NCBI GenBank assembly: GCA_008921705.1
Contig: VFFE01009197.1
Span: forward strand, 804,476-868,475
DNA length: 64,000 nucleotides
Direction of reading: 5' to 3'
Origin: Burhinus oedicnemus
Lineage: Eukaryota > Chordata > Aves > Charadriiformes > Burhinidae
The position numbers and the translations under genes were made by a program. Positions 63,621-64,000 of the stretch are shown here, piece after piece. The first letter of the stretch is position 1, and each line of letters begins with the position of its first letter. Below the pieces are notes generated by a model. It saw only the letters and a list, made by a program, of their open reading frames with translations, searched no databases and was not told where the DNA came from.

Positions 63621-64000
63621 GTGAGCGTCCGCCGGCGCGGCCCGGCAAACCCCCACCCCTGGACCGGCCCCGCCGCCTGGGGCCCCCTCACGGTGAGGGC
63701 GAGGTGACGGAGGCCGCCCTCTGGTCCCGGCCCGCCGCTTCGTCGGACTGCCCCGTCCGCCGGCAGCGCCGGCCTCCGGAGAGGCCGGGACTCGGCAGCG
63801 CCGGTGACGGGCCCGAGCGTCGCCCAGGCGGCGGCGGCGGCTGCGGTGCCTGGCGCTGCCCGGGGCGGGGAAGCGGTGTCCCGCCGGGGCTGTGGGCGCA
63901 GAGGGCTGTTACCCTGGGCCCGTGCGGCCTCCGAAGGGGGTATCCCCGCTCTGAGAGCCAAGCGCCGTCAGGTTTGGAGGGGAAACGCTTTCCAGGGGCT
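63621..64000 (+). other. MKRN2: MKRN2 intron 1, start
   Basis: GC-rich sequence following the exon 1 donor up to the window end. Long frames here on both strands are compositional. No second exon is present. Confidence 0.85.

Larger units (their letters stand above)
63000..64000. promoter_or_regulatory. CpG island, divergent MKRN2OS/MKRN2 promoter
   Basis: G+C and CpG density are very high from about 63.0 kb to the window end. The two start codons face apart at 63395 (-) and 63595 (+), so 199 bases separate them and both genes must share one bidirectional promoter. GC boxes (CCCCGCCC near 63513) lie between them and a YY1-type GGATGGCGGCC lies near 63378. Transcription starts are not defined. 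Confidence 0.9.

Noticed and set aside
63004..63648. 214-codon minus-strand open frame
   Set aside because: Same cause: CpG-island composition. It overlaps MKRN2OS exon 1 in another frame and MKRN2 exon 1, and its protein is low-complexity Pro/Arg/Ala.

Overview
The window is nuclear DNA from a bird, or possibly another reptile-lineage vertebrate. It is AT-rich with sparse coding, has GT-AG spliced genes and CpG-island promoters, and carries CR1 LINE remnants with the typical avian CR1 3' end. No bacterial, viral or CRISPR-like content was seen. Gene order is PPARG (last exon, +), TSEN2 (complete coding region, +), MKRN2OS (complete coding region, -), MKRN2 (first exon, +). This matches the order remembered for human chromosome 3p25, so the block looks like conserved amniote synteny.

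Layout. Positions 1-6056 are the 3' part of the last PPARG intron, with two CR1 fragments. Positions 6057-6304 are the terminal PPARG coding exon (end of the ligand-binding domain and the AF-2 helix), followed by a short conserved 3' UTR with miR-130 and miR-27 seed matches. About 38 kb (6.5-44.3 kb) then hold no recognisable gene: only simple repeats, MIR-like SINE remnants, old CR1 pieces and short reading frames that look random. A CpG island at about 44.3-45.0 kb is the TSEN2 promoter; it contains a near-perfect 27-bp inverted repeat with paired NRF1-type motifs. TSEN2 (45531-55194, 11 coding exons, 463 aa) is the catalytic subunit of the tRNA-splicing endonuclease, and its Tyr/His/Lys triad is intact. 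MKRN2OS lies tail-to-tail with TSEN2 and was rebuilt from four exons (63395 down to 58590, 212 aa). A second CpG island (about 63.0-64.0 kb) is a shared divergent promoter: the MKRN2OS and MKRN2 start codons are only about 200 bp apart.

The genes do not form one pathway. PPARG is a nuclear receptor, TSEN2 an RNA-processing enzyme, MKRN2 a zinc-finger/RING E3 ligase, and MKRN2OS an uncharacterised conserved protein. The most interesting observation is in MKRN2OS. Its conserved blocks carry a His (residue 78) and, exactly 70 residues later, a His-Asn-Cys motif (Cys148), the arrangement seen in permuted papain-like (PPPDE/DeSI) thiol peptidases. This hints at an enzymatic function.
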